Notes: generated by a model from the letters alone, not told the origin. A stretch of DNA of 64,000 bases from Pseudomonas fluorescens (GCF_900636825.1 NZ_LR134318.1:1893501-1957500); one strand, 5' to 3'. Positions 47,514 to 56,591 are shown, counted from the first letter of the stretch. Program-made: numbers and translations.

Positions 47514-47597
47514 AAAAGATCGCAGCCTCGTTGCACTCGTCAACTCCTACAGGAGGGGGCGTGCCCCTGTAGGAGCTGCCGAAGGCTGCGATCTTTT
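47514..47597. repeat. REP inverted pair, family I, variant arm
   Basis: Left arm with CCTCGTTGCACTCGTCAACT, right arm TGTAGGAGCTGCCGAAGGCT. It lies between the sigma-54 promoter of the transporter and the nasT stop codon. Confidence 0.9.
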
Positions 47598-47606
47598 GAT
47601 TTGCTA

Positions 47607-48182
47607 TCAGCCCAACAACTCACTCATCGCAATAATCTGCTCCGCTACCTGTATCAGCTTCTGCTGGCGGCTCATGGCCTGGCGGCGCATCAGGGTGTAG
47701 GCCTCTTCCTCGTTGCAGTCTTTCATCTTCATCAACAAACCCTTGGCCAGCTCGATACGCTTACGCTCGGCCAGTTGCTGATCGCGGGCCTGCAGTTGCG
47801 CGCGCAAGGCCTGGTCGCTTTCGAAACGCGCCATCGCCACGTCGAGAATCGGCTGCAAACGCTGTGCGTGAATGCCCTCGACGATGTAGGCACTGACCCC
47901 GGACTTGATCGCCTGACGCATCACGCCGGGGTCATGTTCGTCGGTGAACATTACGATCGGCCGAGGCTGGTCGCGGCTGACCAGCACCACTTGCTCCATC
48001 ACATCGCGACTGGGTGACTCGGTATCGATCAGGATCACGTCAGGGCGCACCGTTTCGACGCGTGCGGGCAGATCGATGGTCAGACCGGACTCGTCAATGA
48101 CCTCGAACCCGGCCTCAGTCAATGCGGCTTTCAGGCGTCCGACTTTTTTCGCGGTGTCGTTGATCAGCAGAATGCGCAACAT
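47607..48182 (-). CDS. nasT: ANTAR-domain antitermination regulator NasT
   Basis: A 191-residue RNA-binding regulator. Residues 1-120 form a receiver-like domain with D53 (LIDTES) at the phospho-site position, but the acidic pocket is reduced (IND9T), as in NasT proteins controlled by NasS binding rather than a kinase. A coiled-coil (QALRAQLQARDQQLAERKR) leads into the ANTAR domain at about 135-190 (LAKGLLMKMKDCNEEEAYTL). When nitrate is present NasS releases NasT, which binds double-hexaloop leaders and lets transcription pass their terminators. It is 14 bp downstream of nasS in the same operon. Confidence 0.95.
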   Translation of the reverse strand: MLRILLINDTAKKVGRLKAALTEAGFEVIDESGLTIDLPARVETVRPDVILIDTESPSRDVMEQVVLVSRDQPRPIVMFTDEHDPGVMRQAIKSGVSAYIVEGIHAQRLQPILDVAMARFESDQALRAQLQARDQQLAERKRIELAKGLLMKMKDCNEEEAYTLMRRQAMSRQQKLIQVAEQIIAMSELLG

Positions 48183-48196
48183 GTTCGCGGCTCCTG

Positions 48197-49408
48197 TCAG
48201 CGTCGGGCGAGAAGGGGAGCGTCGTCGCTCAGGGCATGTAGCCTGAAACTGCGCGCATAGCCGGCCGGATCGCTGCCGTCCCAGACTTTGCCGTCGAGCA
48301 ACTGGCTGCTGCGCATATCGCTGCGGGAGGCGACGACATCGACCGCTGCCGCCGCTTCGCGGTAGAGATCCAGTTGCTGAACCTGACGGGCGACGGCGAG
48401 GTAATCCGGATCCTCACGCAACAAACCCCAGCGGCGGAACTGGGTCATGAACCACATGGCGTCGGAGAGGTACGGCAGATTCACTTCGCCATGCCCGTGA
48501 AAGCGCAGCGCATGCGGGTCCTGCCAGCGATTGGCGAGGCCATCGGTATAGTCGCCGAGAAAGCGCGGTTCGATGCAGGCCACCGGCGCGTCGAGGTAAT
48601 CTGGCGCACTCAACAACTGCGCGGTGCTGCGTCGATTTTCCGGGCTCTGTTCGATGAAGCGGCTGGCTTCGAGGATCGCCATCACCAACGCTCGCGCGGT
48701 GTTGGGGTATTGCTCGACAAAGGCGCGGGTGCAACCGAGGACTTTTTCCGGGTGGTCGGGCCAGATGGTCTGGCTGGTGGCGAGCGTGAAGCCGAGGCCC
48801 TGCTGCACTGCGCTCGCGGCCCACGGTTCGCCGACGCAGAAGCCGTCGATCCGCCCGGCCTGCAGGTGCGCAACCATTTGCGGCGGCGGCACTACGACGC
48901 TGTCGACATCCTGCAACGGATGAATGCCTTGGCTCGCCAGCCAGTAATAAAGCCACATCGCGTGGGTGCCGGTGGGGAAGGTCTGGGCGAAGGTGAGTTT
49001 TGCGCGGCTTTGGTGCACGTGGCGATCCAGCGCTTCAGGACCGGTCACGCCAAGCTGTTGCAGGCCATGCGACAGGTTAAGGCTTTGGCCGTTCTGATTC
49101 AGGCCCATCAGCACTGCCATTTCGGTGGGTGCAATGCCGCCGATTCCCAAGTGCACGGCATAGATCAGCCCGTACAGGCTGTGCGCGGCGTCGAGTTCGC
49201 CGCTGACCAGTTTGTCGCGCAGGTTCGCCCATGACGTCTGGCGCTTGAGGTTCAGGGTCAGGCCATAAGGCTGGGCGAAGCCCTGAGTGGCGGCGACAAC
49301 GATCGAGGCGCAGTCGCTCAGCGCAATGAAGCCCAGATTGATCGCGCTCTTTTCCGGCGCATCGCTGCCATTGACCCAGGCCAGCGGCCCCGCGGACGTT
49401 TCGTTCAT
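48197..49408 (-). CDS. nasS: nitrate/nitrite sensor NasS
   Basis: A 403-residue protein related to NrtA, the nitrate-binding protein of ABC transporters, but without a signal peptide (starts [20 protein letters not shown]), so it stays in the cytoplasm. It has the NrtA-like stretches [19 protein letters not shown] and [16 protein letters not shown]. NasS binds NasT without nitrate and releases it with nitrate. It is the first gene of the nasS-nasT operon. Its own leader has a sigma-54 promoter, a double hexaloop and a terminator ending 10 bases before the start codon. Confidence 0.95.
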   Translation of the reverse strand: MNETSAGPLAWVNGSDAPEKSAINLGFIALSDCASIVVAATQGFAQPYGLTLNLKRQTSWANLRDKLVSGELDAAHSLYGLIYAVHLGIGGIAPTEMAVLMGLNQNGQSLNLSHGLQQLGVTGPEALDRHVHQSRAKLTFAQTFPTGTHAMWLYYWLASQGIHPLQDVDSVVVPPPQMVAHLQAGRIDGFCVGEPWAASAVQQGLGFTLATSQTIWPDHPEKVLGCTRAFVEQYPNTARALVMAILEASRFIEQSPENRRSTAQLLSAPDYLDAPVACIEPRFLGDYTDGLANRWQDPHALRFHGHGEVNLPYLSDAMWFMTQFRRWGLLREDPDYLAVARQVQQLDLYREAAAAVDVVASRSDMRSSQLLDGKVWDGSDPAGYARSFRLHALSDDAPLLARR

Positions 49409-49418
49409 ACGCTACCTC

Positions 49419-49466
49419 AAAAAAAACGTCGTCCCGGATTTCGCGCAGGCAAACCCGAGGACGACG
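49419..49466 (-). terminator. leader terminator upstream of nasS
   Basis: On the minus strand CGTCGTCC (49466-49459) pairs with GGACGACG (49434-49427), followed by eight T residues that touch the nasS ribosome site GAGGTAG. The left arm is shared with the second hexaloop hairpin, making the two structures exclusive. Confidence 0.88.
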
Positions 49467-49502
49467 CCATTGTCGTGGCCTGCGCGCCGTCATTGGTCGG
49501 CA
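49461..49502 (-). promoter_or_regulatory. ANTAR-target double hexaloop in the nasS leader
   Basis: First hairpin: TGC-CG-a-CC with loop AATGAC and GG-CG-c-GCA (49502-49481), with two single-base bulges. Second: ACGAC-AATGGC-GTCGT (49476-49461). Both loops keep A1 and G4. The linker is 4 bases. Confidence 0.75.
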
Positions 49503-49520
49503 GACTGATAGCCAGGGCGG

Positions 49521-49537
49521 TGCAAGGCATATGCCAG
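49521..49537 (-). promoter_or_regulatory. sigma-54 promoter of nasS-nasT
   Basis: On the minus strand CTGGCAT, ATGCC, TTGCA, with GG and GC 10 bases apart, the closest match to consensus of the three nitrate-region promoters. Predicted start near 49511, about 9 bases before the first hairpin. Confidence 0.8.
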
Positions 49538-49626
49538 CCGCCTTGTTTTGCGCAGGCGCCTCGCGCCGGACGATGATGCCCGGCTATAATCGCCGCCTCT
49601 TTTCGCCGCCCGAGTCATCGCCGCCC

Positions 49627-50649
49627 ATGTACACCCTGGCCCGTCAGCTGTTGTTCAAACTTTCTCCGGAAACCTCCCACGATCTGTCGCTGGATCTGAT
49701 CGGCGCAGGTGGGCGTTTGGGTCTCAATGGCTTGCTGTGCAAGGCGCCGGCGAAGCAGCCGGTGACCGTAATGGGCCTGGAATTTCCGAACCCGGTGGGG
49801 CTGGCGGCGGGTCTGGACAAGAATGGCGCGGCGATTGACGGCTTTGCGCAACTGGGATTCGGTTTTGTCGAAATCGGCACCGTGACCCCGCGTCCGCAGC
49901 CGGGCAATCCGAAACCACGCATCTTCCGTCTGCCGGAAGCCGAGGCGATCATCAATCGCATGGGCTTCAACAACCTCGGCGTGGATAACCTGCTGGCGCG
50001 AGTGGCGGCGGCAAAATTCCGCGGTGTGCTGGGCATCAATATCGGCAAGAACTTCGACACGCCGGTCGAGCGCGCCGTCGATGATTACCTGATTTGCCTG
50101 GACAAGGTCTACGCCCATGCCAGTTATGTGACCGTCAACGTCAGTTCGCCGAACACGCCAGGCCTGCGCAGCTTGCAGTTTGGTGATTCGCTCAAGCAAT
50201 TGCTCGCTGATCTGGCCACGCGCCGCGCCGAGCTGGCCTTGCGTCACGGCAAGCATGTGCCGCTGGCGATCAAGATTGCGCCGGACATGACTGACGAAGA
50301 AACCGCGCAGGTTGCCCATGCATTGCTCGAGACCGGCATGGACGCGGTGATTGCCACCAACACCACCCTGAGCCGGGTTGGCGTGGAAGGCATGGAACAT
50401 GGCGACGAAGCGGGTGGCCTGTCGGGCGCGCCGGTGCGTGAAAAAAGCACGAACACGGTGAAAGTGCTGGCGGGCGAATTGGCCGGACGTTTGCCGATCA
50501 TCGCCGCTGGCGGGATTACCGAGGGTAAGCATGCGGCGGAGAAGATCGCTGCCGGTGCAAGCCTGGTGCAGATCTATTCGGGCTTCATCTATAAAGGCCC
50601 GGCGCTGATTCGTGAATCGGTAGACGCCATCGCCGCCCTGCGCAAATAA
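49627..50649 (+). CDS. pyrD: dihydroorotate dehydrogenase (quinone)
   Basis: A 340-residue class 2 enzyme oxidising dihydroorotate to orotate in pyrimidine synthesis, attached to the inner face of the membrane by its N-terminal helices. FMN and substrate motifs are [39 protein letters not shown] and [15 protein letters not shown] (the Ser is the class 2 catalytic base). ATG 49627 ([15 protein letters not shown]) gives the standard N-terminus. It is divergent from nasS. Confidence 0.96.
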   Translation: MYTLARQLLFKLSPETSHDLSLDLIGAGGRLGLNGLLCKAPAKQPVTVMGLEFPNPVGLAAGLDKNGAAIDGFAQLGFGFVEIGTVTPRPQPGNPKPRIFRLPEAEAIINRMGFNNLGVDNLLARVAAAKFRGVLGINIGKNFDTPVERAVDDYLICLDKVYAHASYVTVNVSSPNTPGLRSLQFGDSLKQLLADLATRRAELALRHGKHVPLAIKIAPDMTDEETAQVAHALLETGMDAVIATNTTLSRVGVEGMEHGDEAGGLSGAPVREKSTNTVKVLAGELAGRLPIIAAGGITEGKHAAEKIAAGASLVQIYSGFIYKGPALIRESVDAIAALRK

Positions 50650-50672
50650 CCCGACCCGACCCGATACGGTCA

Positions 50673-50760
50673 ATGTAGGAGCTGCCGAAGGCTGCGATCT
50701 TCTGATCTTGTTTTTAGAATCAAGATCAAAAGATCGCAGCCTTCGGCAGCTCCTACAGGG
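50673..50760. repeat. REP inverted pair, family I
   Basis: Inverted arms TGTAGGAGCTGCCGAAGGCT and complement, just after the pyrD stop. Confidence 0.92.
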
Positions 50761-50810
50761 GTAGTTGCCCGCCAATCGAAAGGTGGGTGCCAGTCGAGTC
50801 AGACAGGCAT

Positions 50811-50835
50811 AAAAAAGGGCTCCTCGAAGGAGCCC
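50811..50835 (-). terminator. terminator after rmf
   Basis: On the minus strand GGGCTCCT and AGGAGCCC pair around TCG and are followed by six T residues. Confidence 0.9.
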
Positions 50836-50921
50836 CTGGGCCGTAGCCCGCCGTCCGGGAGGGACGTGCGTGGTTAATTCATTGCAAATTCAGATTGTCG
50901 TGTCGGAATAAATGCCCTGTG

Positions 50922-51137
50922 TCAGCCGACGGCGTGAAGTTCGTTGAGTCTGTGGATTCCCGCAGTGCCGGTCATACCGTCCCAGTTGTCGCCGCGTCCT
51001 TCTCGCCAGCCGTTAATCCAGGCTTGGCGTACCGACGGTAGAGTAAATGGGCAAAGCTCACGGGATTTGCCACCAACGCCATATTGATATCCGCGCAAAA
51101 ATGCTCTTTCCAACGGATCACGCTTAAGTCTTCTCAT
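50922..51137 (-). CDS. rmf: ribosome modulation factor
   Basis: A 71-residue basic protein that pairs 70S ribosomes into inactive 100S dimers in stationary phase. It starts MRRLKRDPLERAFLRGYQYG and contains the family's YQYGVGGKSRELCPF and WINGWREGRGDNWDG. Length and sequence are typical of Pseudomonas Rmf. It is a single-gene transcript with its own terminator, and its upstream RNA contains three consecutive hairpins. Confidence 0.96.
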   Translation of the reverse strand: MRRLKRDPLERAFLRGYQYGVGGKSRELCPFTLPSVRQAWINGWREGRGDNWDGMTGTAGIHRLNELHAVG

Positions 51138-51667
51138 AGGGTGTTTCCCTCACTTGTTGACTGTAGTGTCGCGTTGACCTCAATCGAGGCCTGGCAGAAA
51201 AAACCTGCCATCGTGCGGCTCGCTGCCGGCGTGGCGAGCCAAGGTGTTGACGCCGTTGCGACGTCAACCTGCGTTCAGTTCTAACCAATGAGTCACACCG
51301 AGGGAATGATCGTTTTGTCATAAGGACGTAACGTAAAGGATGCTATGGCGATAAGTAACCGTGTATTTATTCAACGGTTAGCGGGCAAACCCCGGTATGA
51401 TCGGCGCCCCGCTGAGAAAGGGGGTTAATCCTTTAGTGAGAATGACCCACGTTTGCGCTTGGGTACTATTCGACGAAGGGTCGCTTTCAGTCTTTTCATG
51501 TCATCAACTTTTTTATCTGTCCCGGCATCTAAGCTCTTTTAACCCGAGCAGCGGGGATGGAACGGCACACCTTCGTGCCACGCGGGCGCTCTTTCAGAAA
51601 AGCGCCTGATTGAAAACCGGGTCGGCAATGCGTTGTCGGCCCACTAGCCAAAGGCTCTGGAATTACC
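51138..51667. other. intergenic region between rmf and rlmKL
   Basis: A 530 bp gap between divergent genes. The left part holds the three rmf hairpins. The right part (51275-51667) is AT-richer and should contain both promoters; I see no gene, convincing promoter pair or further structure in it. Confidence 0.6.
51192..51268 (-). ncRNA. structured leader upstream of rmf (rmf RNA motif candidate)
   Basis: Three consecutive stems: GTTGACG/CGTCAAC (51246-51268), GGCTCGC/GCGAGCC (51217-51240) and TGGCAG/CTGCCA (51192-51210). They lie 55-131 bp before the rmf start. A conserved 'rmf RNA motif' is known upstream of rmf in Pseudomonas; position and multiple stems fit, but I cannot confirm the motif by eye. 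Confidence 0.5.
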
Positions 51668-53938
51668 ATGTCCGATCGTTTCGAACTCTTCCTCACTTGC
51701 CCCAAAGGCCTTGAAGGCCTGCTCATCGAGGAAGCCGTCGGGCTTGGCCTTGAAGAAGCGCGCGAGCACACCTCCGCCGTGCGTGGCATGGCAACCATGG
51801 AAACCGCTTATCGTCTGTGCCTGTGGTCGCGTCTGGCCAACCGGGTGCTGCTGGTGCTCAAGCGTTTCCCGATGAAAGACGCTGAAGACCTGTACCACGG
51901 CGTTCTCGATATCGAGTGGCAGGACCACATGCTCAACGACGGTACCCTGGCCGTCGAATTCAGCGGTCACGGTTCGGGCATCGACAACACGCACTTCGGC
52001 GCGCTGAAAGTCAAAGACGCCATCGTCGATAAATTGCGCACCCCGCAGGGCGACCGTCCGTCGATCGACAAGCTCAATCCGGACCTGCGCATCCATCTGC
52101 GTCTGGATCGCGGTGAAGCGATTCTCTCTCTCGATCTCTCCGGTCACAGCCTGCACCAGCGCGGCTATCGTTTGCAGCAGGGCGCGGCGCCGTTGAAGGA
52201 AAACCTCGCGGCAGCGATCCTGATCCGTTCCGGCTGGCCACGCATTGCGGCCGAAGGCGGCGCGCTGGCTGACCCGATGTGCGGTGTCGGTACGTTCCTG
52301 GTCGAAGCGGCGATGATTGCTGCCGACATGGCGCCGAACCTGCGTCGCGAACAGTGGGGCTTCACCGCCTGGCTGGGTCACGTGCCGGCGCTGTGGAAAA
52401 AGCTTCACGAAGAAGCCGTCGAACGCGCTGCTGCCGGCCTGGCCAAGCCACCGCTGTGGATTCGCGGTTACGAAGCCGATCCACGGCTGATTCAGCCGGG
52501 CCGCAACAACGTCGAACGCGCAGGCTTGAGCGAGTGGATCAAAATCTACCAGGGCGAAGTCGCGACCTTCGAGCCGCGTCCGGATCAGAACCAGAAAGGT
52601 CTGGTGATCTGCAACCCGCCGTACGGCGAGCGTCTCGGTGACGAAGCCAGCCTGCTCTACCTCTATCAGAATCTTGGCGAGCGTCTGCGCCAGGCCTGCC
52701 TGAACTGGGAAGCGGCGGTGTTTACCGGCGCGCCGGATCTGGGCAAGCGTATGGGCATTCGCAGCCACAAACAGTATTCGTTCTGGAACGGCGCGCTGCC
52801 GTGCAAACTGCTGTTGATCAAGGTTCTGCCGGACCAGTTCGTCACTGGCGAGCGGCGCACCCCGGAACAGCGTCAGGCCGAGCGCGAGCAAGCGGCTTAC
52901 GATCAGACTCCGGACGAGCCGCAAGAGCGCAAATTCAACAAGAACGGCAACCCGATCAAACCGACGCCTGCCCCGGCGCCTGTGATCGAGCAGCCGCGCT
53001 TGAGCGAAGGCGGGCAGATGTTCGCCAATCGCCTGCAGAAAAACCTCAAGGCGATGGGCAAGTGGGTCAAGCGCGAAGGCATCGATTGCTACCGCGTGTA
53101 CGATGCTGACATGCCGGAATATGCCATGGCGATCGACCTGTACCACGACTGGGTGCACGTGCAGGAATACGCCGCGCCGAAGTCCATCGACCCGGAAAAA
53201 GCCTCGGCGCGGATGTTCGACGCACTGGCCGCGATTCCGCAGGCGCTGAACGTCGACAAGAGCCGCGTGGTGGTCAAGCGCCGCGAGCGTCAGAGCGGCA
53301 CCAAGCAGTACGAGCGTCAGGCGGCGCAGGGCAAGTTCGTCGAGGTGAATGAAGGTGGCGTGAAGTTGCTGGTCAACCTCACCGACTATCTCGACACCGG
53401 CCTGTTCCTCGATCACCGGCCGATGCGCATGCGCATTCAGAAAGAGGCGGCCGGCAAGCGTTTCCTCAATCTGTTCTGCTACACCGCGACCGCCAGCGTG
53501 CACGCAGCCAAGGGTGGCGCGCGCAGCACCACCAGCGTCGACCTGTCGAAAACCTACCTGGACTGGGCGCGCCGCAACCTGTCGCTGAACGGCTTCTCGG
53601 ACAAGAACCGTCTGGAGCAGGGCGACGTCATGGCGTGGCTTGAAAGCAGTCGCGACGAATACGACCTGATTTTCATCGACCCGCCGACGTTCTCCAACTC
53701 CAAGCGTATGGAAGGCATCTTCGACGTGCAGCGCGATCAGGTGCAATTGATCGACCTGGCCATGGCGCGACTGGCGCCGGGGGGCGTGTTGTATTTCTCC
53801 AACAACTTCCGCAAGTTCCAGTTGGAAGAGAACCTCGCCGAGCGTTACGCCGTCGAAGAAATCAGCGCGCACACCATCGATCCGGATTTTGCCCGCAACA
53901 CCAAGATCCACCGCGCCTGGAAAATCACGGCCCGTTGA
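51668..53938 (+). CDS. rlmKL: bifunctional 23S rRNA methyltransferase RlmKL
   Basis: A 756-residue fusion enzyme that makes m2G2445 and m7G2069 in 23S rRNA. The N-terminal THUMP domain (LTCPKGLEGLLIEEAV) is followed by the RlmL methyltransferase with ADPMCGVGTFLVEAA and the catalytic CNPPYGERLGD. A charged linker leads to the RlmK methyltransferase with FLNLFCYTATASVHAAKGGA and IDPPTFSNSKRM. Length is that of the fused gamma-proteobacterial enzyme. Confidence 0.96.
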   Translation: MSDRFELFLTCPKGLEGLLIEEAVGLGLEEAREHTSAVRGMATMETAYRLCLWSRLANRVLLVLKRFPMKDAEDLYHGVLDIEWQDHMLNDGTLAVEFSGHGSGIDNTHFGALKVKDAIVDKLRTPQGDRPSIDKLNPDLRIHLRLDRGEAILSLDLSGHSLHQRGYRLQQGAAPLKENLAAAILIRSGWPRIAAEGGALADPMCGVGTFLVEAAMIAADMAPNLRREQWGFTAWLGHVPALWKKLHEEAVERAAAGLAKPPLWIRGYEADPRLIQPGRNNVERAGLSEWIKIYQGEVATFEPRPDQNQKGLVICNPPYGERLGDEASLLYLYQNLGERLRQACLNWEAAVFTGAPDLGKRMGIRSHKQYSFWNGALPCKLLLIKVLPDQFVTGERRTPEQRQAEREQAAYDQTPDEPQERKFNKNGNPIKPTPAPAPVIEQPRLSEGGQMFANRLQKNLKAMGKWVKREGIDCYRVYDADMPEYAMAIDLYHDWVHVQEYAAPKSIDPEKASARMFDALAAIPQALNVDKSRVVVKRRERQSGTKQYERQAAQGKFVEVNEGGVKLLVNLTDYLDTGLFLDHRPMRMRIQKEAAGKRFLNLFCYTATASVHAAKGGARSTTSVDLSKTYLDWARRNLSLNGFSDKNRLEQGDVMAWLESSRDEYDLIFIDPPTFSNSKRMEGIFDVQRDQVQLIDLAMARLAPGGVLYFSNNFRKFQLEENLAERYAVEEISAHTIDPDFARNTKIHRAWKITAR

Positions 53939-53953
53939 CACTTGCCCCGGTTG

Positions 53954-53991
53954 GATCCACAGAGCGTTGATTTTTAAAGGCTCCGTGGATC
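53954..53991 (+). terminator. hairpin after rlmKL
   Basis: GATCCACAGAG and CTCCGTGGATC form an imperfect stem with a T-rich loop but no T tract after it. It may mark the rlmKL 3' end. Confidence 0.35.
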
Positions 53992-54082
53992 TAACTGAGC
54001 TAGCTAAATTAGTGGCTAATAGCTATAACTCACACACGGTCAATGGGGTTTTCCCGTCATGCTGGCGTAGTGAGTTGTGTTT

Positions 54083-56467
54083 ATGTCGTTGCATCCCGTG
54101 CGCCCCAAGATTCTGGGTTTCATCAGTGAAGACGTCTCGGCCTGGCTGGTCGCGATGCTGGTTTTGCTCGCCGGCGGGATTCTCACGGGGCTGCTCGCCT
54201 GGGGCACACTTACCCAGTATCAGCAGCAACTGCGTCAGCGCTTTCAGCTGCTGGCCAACGAACGCTACAGCCGCATCGAAGAACGGTTTCAGGATCAGGA
54301 GCAACGGCTCGGCGGTCTGAGGCGCTTTTTTGCCAACTCCGAATCGGTGTCCCGCGCTGAATTCGACGGCTACACCCAACCCCTTCTGGTGCGAACCCAG
54401 GCGTATTCGTATGCCGTGCGGGTCAGCGGTGCCGAGCGCGAGGCATTCGAGCAGCGCGCGCGGGATGAGGGCTTGCGCGCCTTTGCCATTCGCGAGCTGA
54501 ACGAGCAAGGTGAACTGCAGCGTGCGGCGTTGCGTGATGAATACGTACCGGTGATCTATAGCCAGACCCAGAGCCGCCTCGGTTCGCCACTGGGCTACGA
54601 CTTGCTCGCGCAACCGTTGCGCCGGGACACCTTGCAGCGCGCCGATAAAATCGGCGGCCTCGCCGTTTCGCAACCCATGCATCTGGTCAGTATCGACCCG
54701 TCCTACGCCCGTGGCGTGTTACTGGTCGCCCCCGTGGCGCGCGACGGTGAGCCGCAGCCGTTTGGTTACGTGATGGCGGTGATCAGCATGCGGCAACTGC
54801 TGAGCGATGGCTTGCCGGATGCTTTTCATGATTATCTGTCGGTGCGCATCCTCGATTTGTCGATCCAGGATCAGCACGAAGTGTTGTTCGAATCGGCCAA
54901 TGAGCCGGCATCCAGTGATCTCGCCGCGACACGCCTGTTGCGCATGGCCGATCACGATTATCAGGTGGATATCCAGCCGAGCGACGCGTTCTTGCAGGCC
55001 AACCATTCTTCGGTTGGCAGCGTGATCATTCTCGGTGGTCTGCTCAGTCTGCTGCTCAGCGCGCTGTTATATGTGTTGGTCAGCCAGCGGCAGCGTGCCT
55101 TGCGCCTGGTCGAACAGCGCACTCAGGAATTGCATGAGCGCGAGCAGGAACTGCGCGGCACCCACGGCCAATTGCGCGGGGTGCTCAATGCCGCGACTCA
55201 GGTCGCAATCATCGCCACCGACCTGCGCGGGGTAATCAATACCTTCAACCCCGGCGCGGAACAGATGCTCGGGTACAGCAGCGCCGATGTCGTCGGCCGC
55301 ATGACCCTGGAAAATCTGCATTTGCCGCGGGAATTGACGGCCCGTGCCGCCGAGCTGAGTGCGCGCTATGGCAAAACCATTCCGACCTGCCACGCCATGC
55401 TCGTCGAGGGCGGCGAAGTCGGCGGTCACGAGGCGCGCGAATGGACGCTGCTGCGCAGCGATGGCAGCCATTTGCCGGTGAACATGCTCGCCACGCCGGT
55501 GCTCGACGAACAAGGCTTGTGGGTCGGTCACCTGGCGATCTGCATCGACATCACCGAGCGCAAACGCGTGCATGAGGTGCTGGCCGCGCGGGATGTGTTG
55601 CTGAAGAAACTCAGCGCGCATGTGCCGGGTGGCATTTACCAGTTCAAGATGGAATTCGACGGACGCTTCAGCGTGATCTATGCCAGCGATGGCATCCGAG
55701 AAATCTACGAGCTGGAGCCGGATGTGCTGTTGTTCGACGCTGAGGCGATTTTCAGCCGCATTCACCCGCAAGACGCCACGCGCGTGCGCAGCTCGATCCG
55801 TCAGTCGGCGGAACACCTCAGCCCTTGGCGTGAAGAATATCGCGTGCAGCTGCCCGAGCGCGGCTTGCGCTGGGTGCGCGGCGAAGCGACGCCGGAAGAG
55901 TTGCCGGGTGGCGGTGTGCTGTGGCACGGCTACATTTCCGATATCTCCGATTTGAAGCGCGTTGAAGAAGAGCTGCGCGCGCTGTCAGTAACCGACTCGC
56001 TGACCGGCATTCATAACCGCCGCTATTTTCAGGAGCGCCTGACTACGGAGATGGCCAGGGTCGAGCGTGGCGGCGGCGAGTTGTCGGTGATCATGCTCGA
56101 CATCGATCATTTCAAACGCATCAACGATCAGTACGGGCACGCCGTGGGCGACCGCGTGCTGCAAGCGGTCTGCGAGCGCATTGGCCATCGCCTGCGCCGC
56201 ACCGACGTGTTCTGCCGTTTAGGCGGCGAAGAGTTCATGGTGTTGTGCCCGGACATCGACGGCGATCACGCCTACATGCTGGCGATGGAGCTGTGGGAAG
56301 GCCTGCGCAGTGCGCCGGTGGATGTAGTCGGTGTGGTGACGGCGAGTTTCGGTATCGCCAGTTGGCGCCCGGGGGAGGGCGCGGATGCGTTGCTGCTGCG
56401 CGCGGATTCGGGGGTATACGCGGCGAAACAGAATGGCCGGGACCGGGTTGAGCGGCAGATGCACTGA
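54083..56467 (+). CDS. CHASE-PAS-GGDEF diguanylate cyclase
   Basis: A 794-residue membrane sensor that should make cyclic di-GMP. A membrane helix (WLVAMLVLLAGGILTGLLAW) precedes a periplasmic CHASE domain (to about residue 310), then a second helix (VIILGGLLSLLLSALLYVLV). Two PAS domains follow in the cytoplasm (VAIIATDLRGVINTFNPGAE; IYASDGIREIYELEPDVLLF). The GGDEF domain ends the chain with LGGEEF at the active site and RRTD five residues before it, an intact inhibitory I-site. There is no EAL domain. ATG 54083 is used; a GTG two codons earlier is possible. Confidence 0.92.
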   Translation: MSLHPVRPKILGFISEDVSAWLVAMLVLLAGGILTGLLAWGTLTQYQQQLRQRFQLLANERYSRIEERFQDQEQRLGGLRRFFANSESVSRAEFDGYTQPLLVRTQAYSYAVRVSGAEREAFEQRARDEGLRAFAIRELNEQGELQRAALRDEYVPVIYSQTQSRLGSPLGYDLLAQPLRRDTLQRADKIGGLAVSQPMHLVSIDPSYARGVLLVAPVARDGEPQPFGYVMAVISMRQLLSDGLPDAFHDYLSVRILDLSIQDQHEVLFESANEPASSDLAATRLLRMADHDYQVDIQPSDAFLQANHSSVGSVIILGGLLSLLLSALLYVLVSQRQRALRLVEQRTQELHEREQELRGTHGQLRGVLNAATQVAIIATDLRGVINTFNPGAEQMLGYSSADVVGRMTLENLHLPRELTARAAELSARYGKTIPTCHAMLVEGGEVGGHEAREWTLLRSDGSHLPVNMLATPVLDEQGLWVGHLAICIDITERKRVHEVLAARDVLLKKLSAHVPGGIYQFKMEFDGRFSVIYASDGIREIYELEPDVLLFDAEAIFSRIHPQDATRVRSSIRQSAEHLSPWREEYRVQLPERGLRWVRGEATPEELPGGGVLWHGYISDISDLKRVEEELRALSVTDSLTGIHNRRYFQERLTTEMARVERGGGELSVIMLDIDHFKRINDQYGHAVGDRVLQAVCERIGHRLRRTDVFCRLGGEEFMVLCPDIDGDHAYMLAMELWEGLRSAPVDVVGVVTASFGIASWRPGEGADALLLRADSGVYAAKQNGRDRVERQMH

Positions 56468-56493
56468 GCCGCTGATGCTCGATACACGACAAA

Positions 56494-56591
56494 CCTGTGG
56501 GAGCTGGCTTGCCAGCGATAGGGTCATTCCAGTCAGCATATTCGTTGACTGACACTCCGCTATCGCTGGCAAGCCAGCTCCCACAGGGTTT
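56494..56591. repeat. REP-like inverted pair, family II
   Basis: Inverted arms CTGTGGGAGCTGGCTTGCCA and TGGCAAGCCAGCTCCCACAG, between two convergent genes. Confidence 0.92.

Larger units (their letters stand above)
47293..47606. other. nitrate transporter control region
   Basis: This 314 bp gap holds an extra GGCCCC/GGGGCC hairpin (47369-47387), the leader terminator, double hexaloop and sigma-54 promoter, then a REP pair only 7 bp upstream of the -24 element, then the nasT end. No gene is supported here. Confidence 0.8.

Noticed and set aside
51644..53941. 765-codon open frame on the minus strand
   Set aside because: Antisense shadow of rlmKL with low-complexity Val/Arg/Ala composition and no family features.
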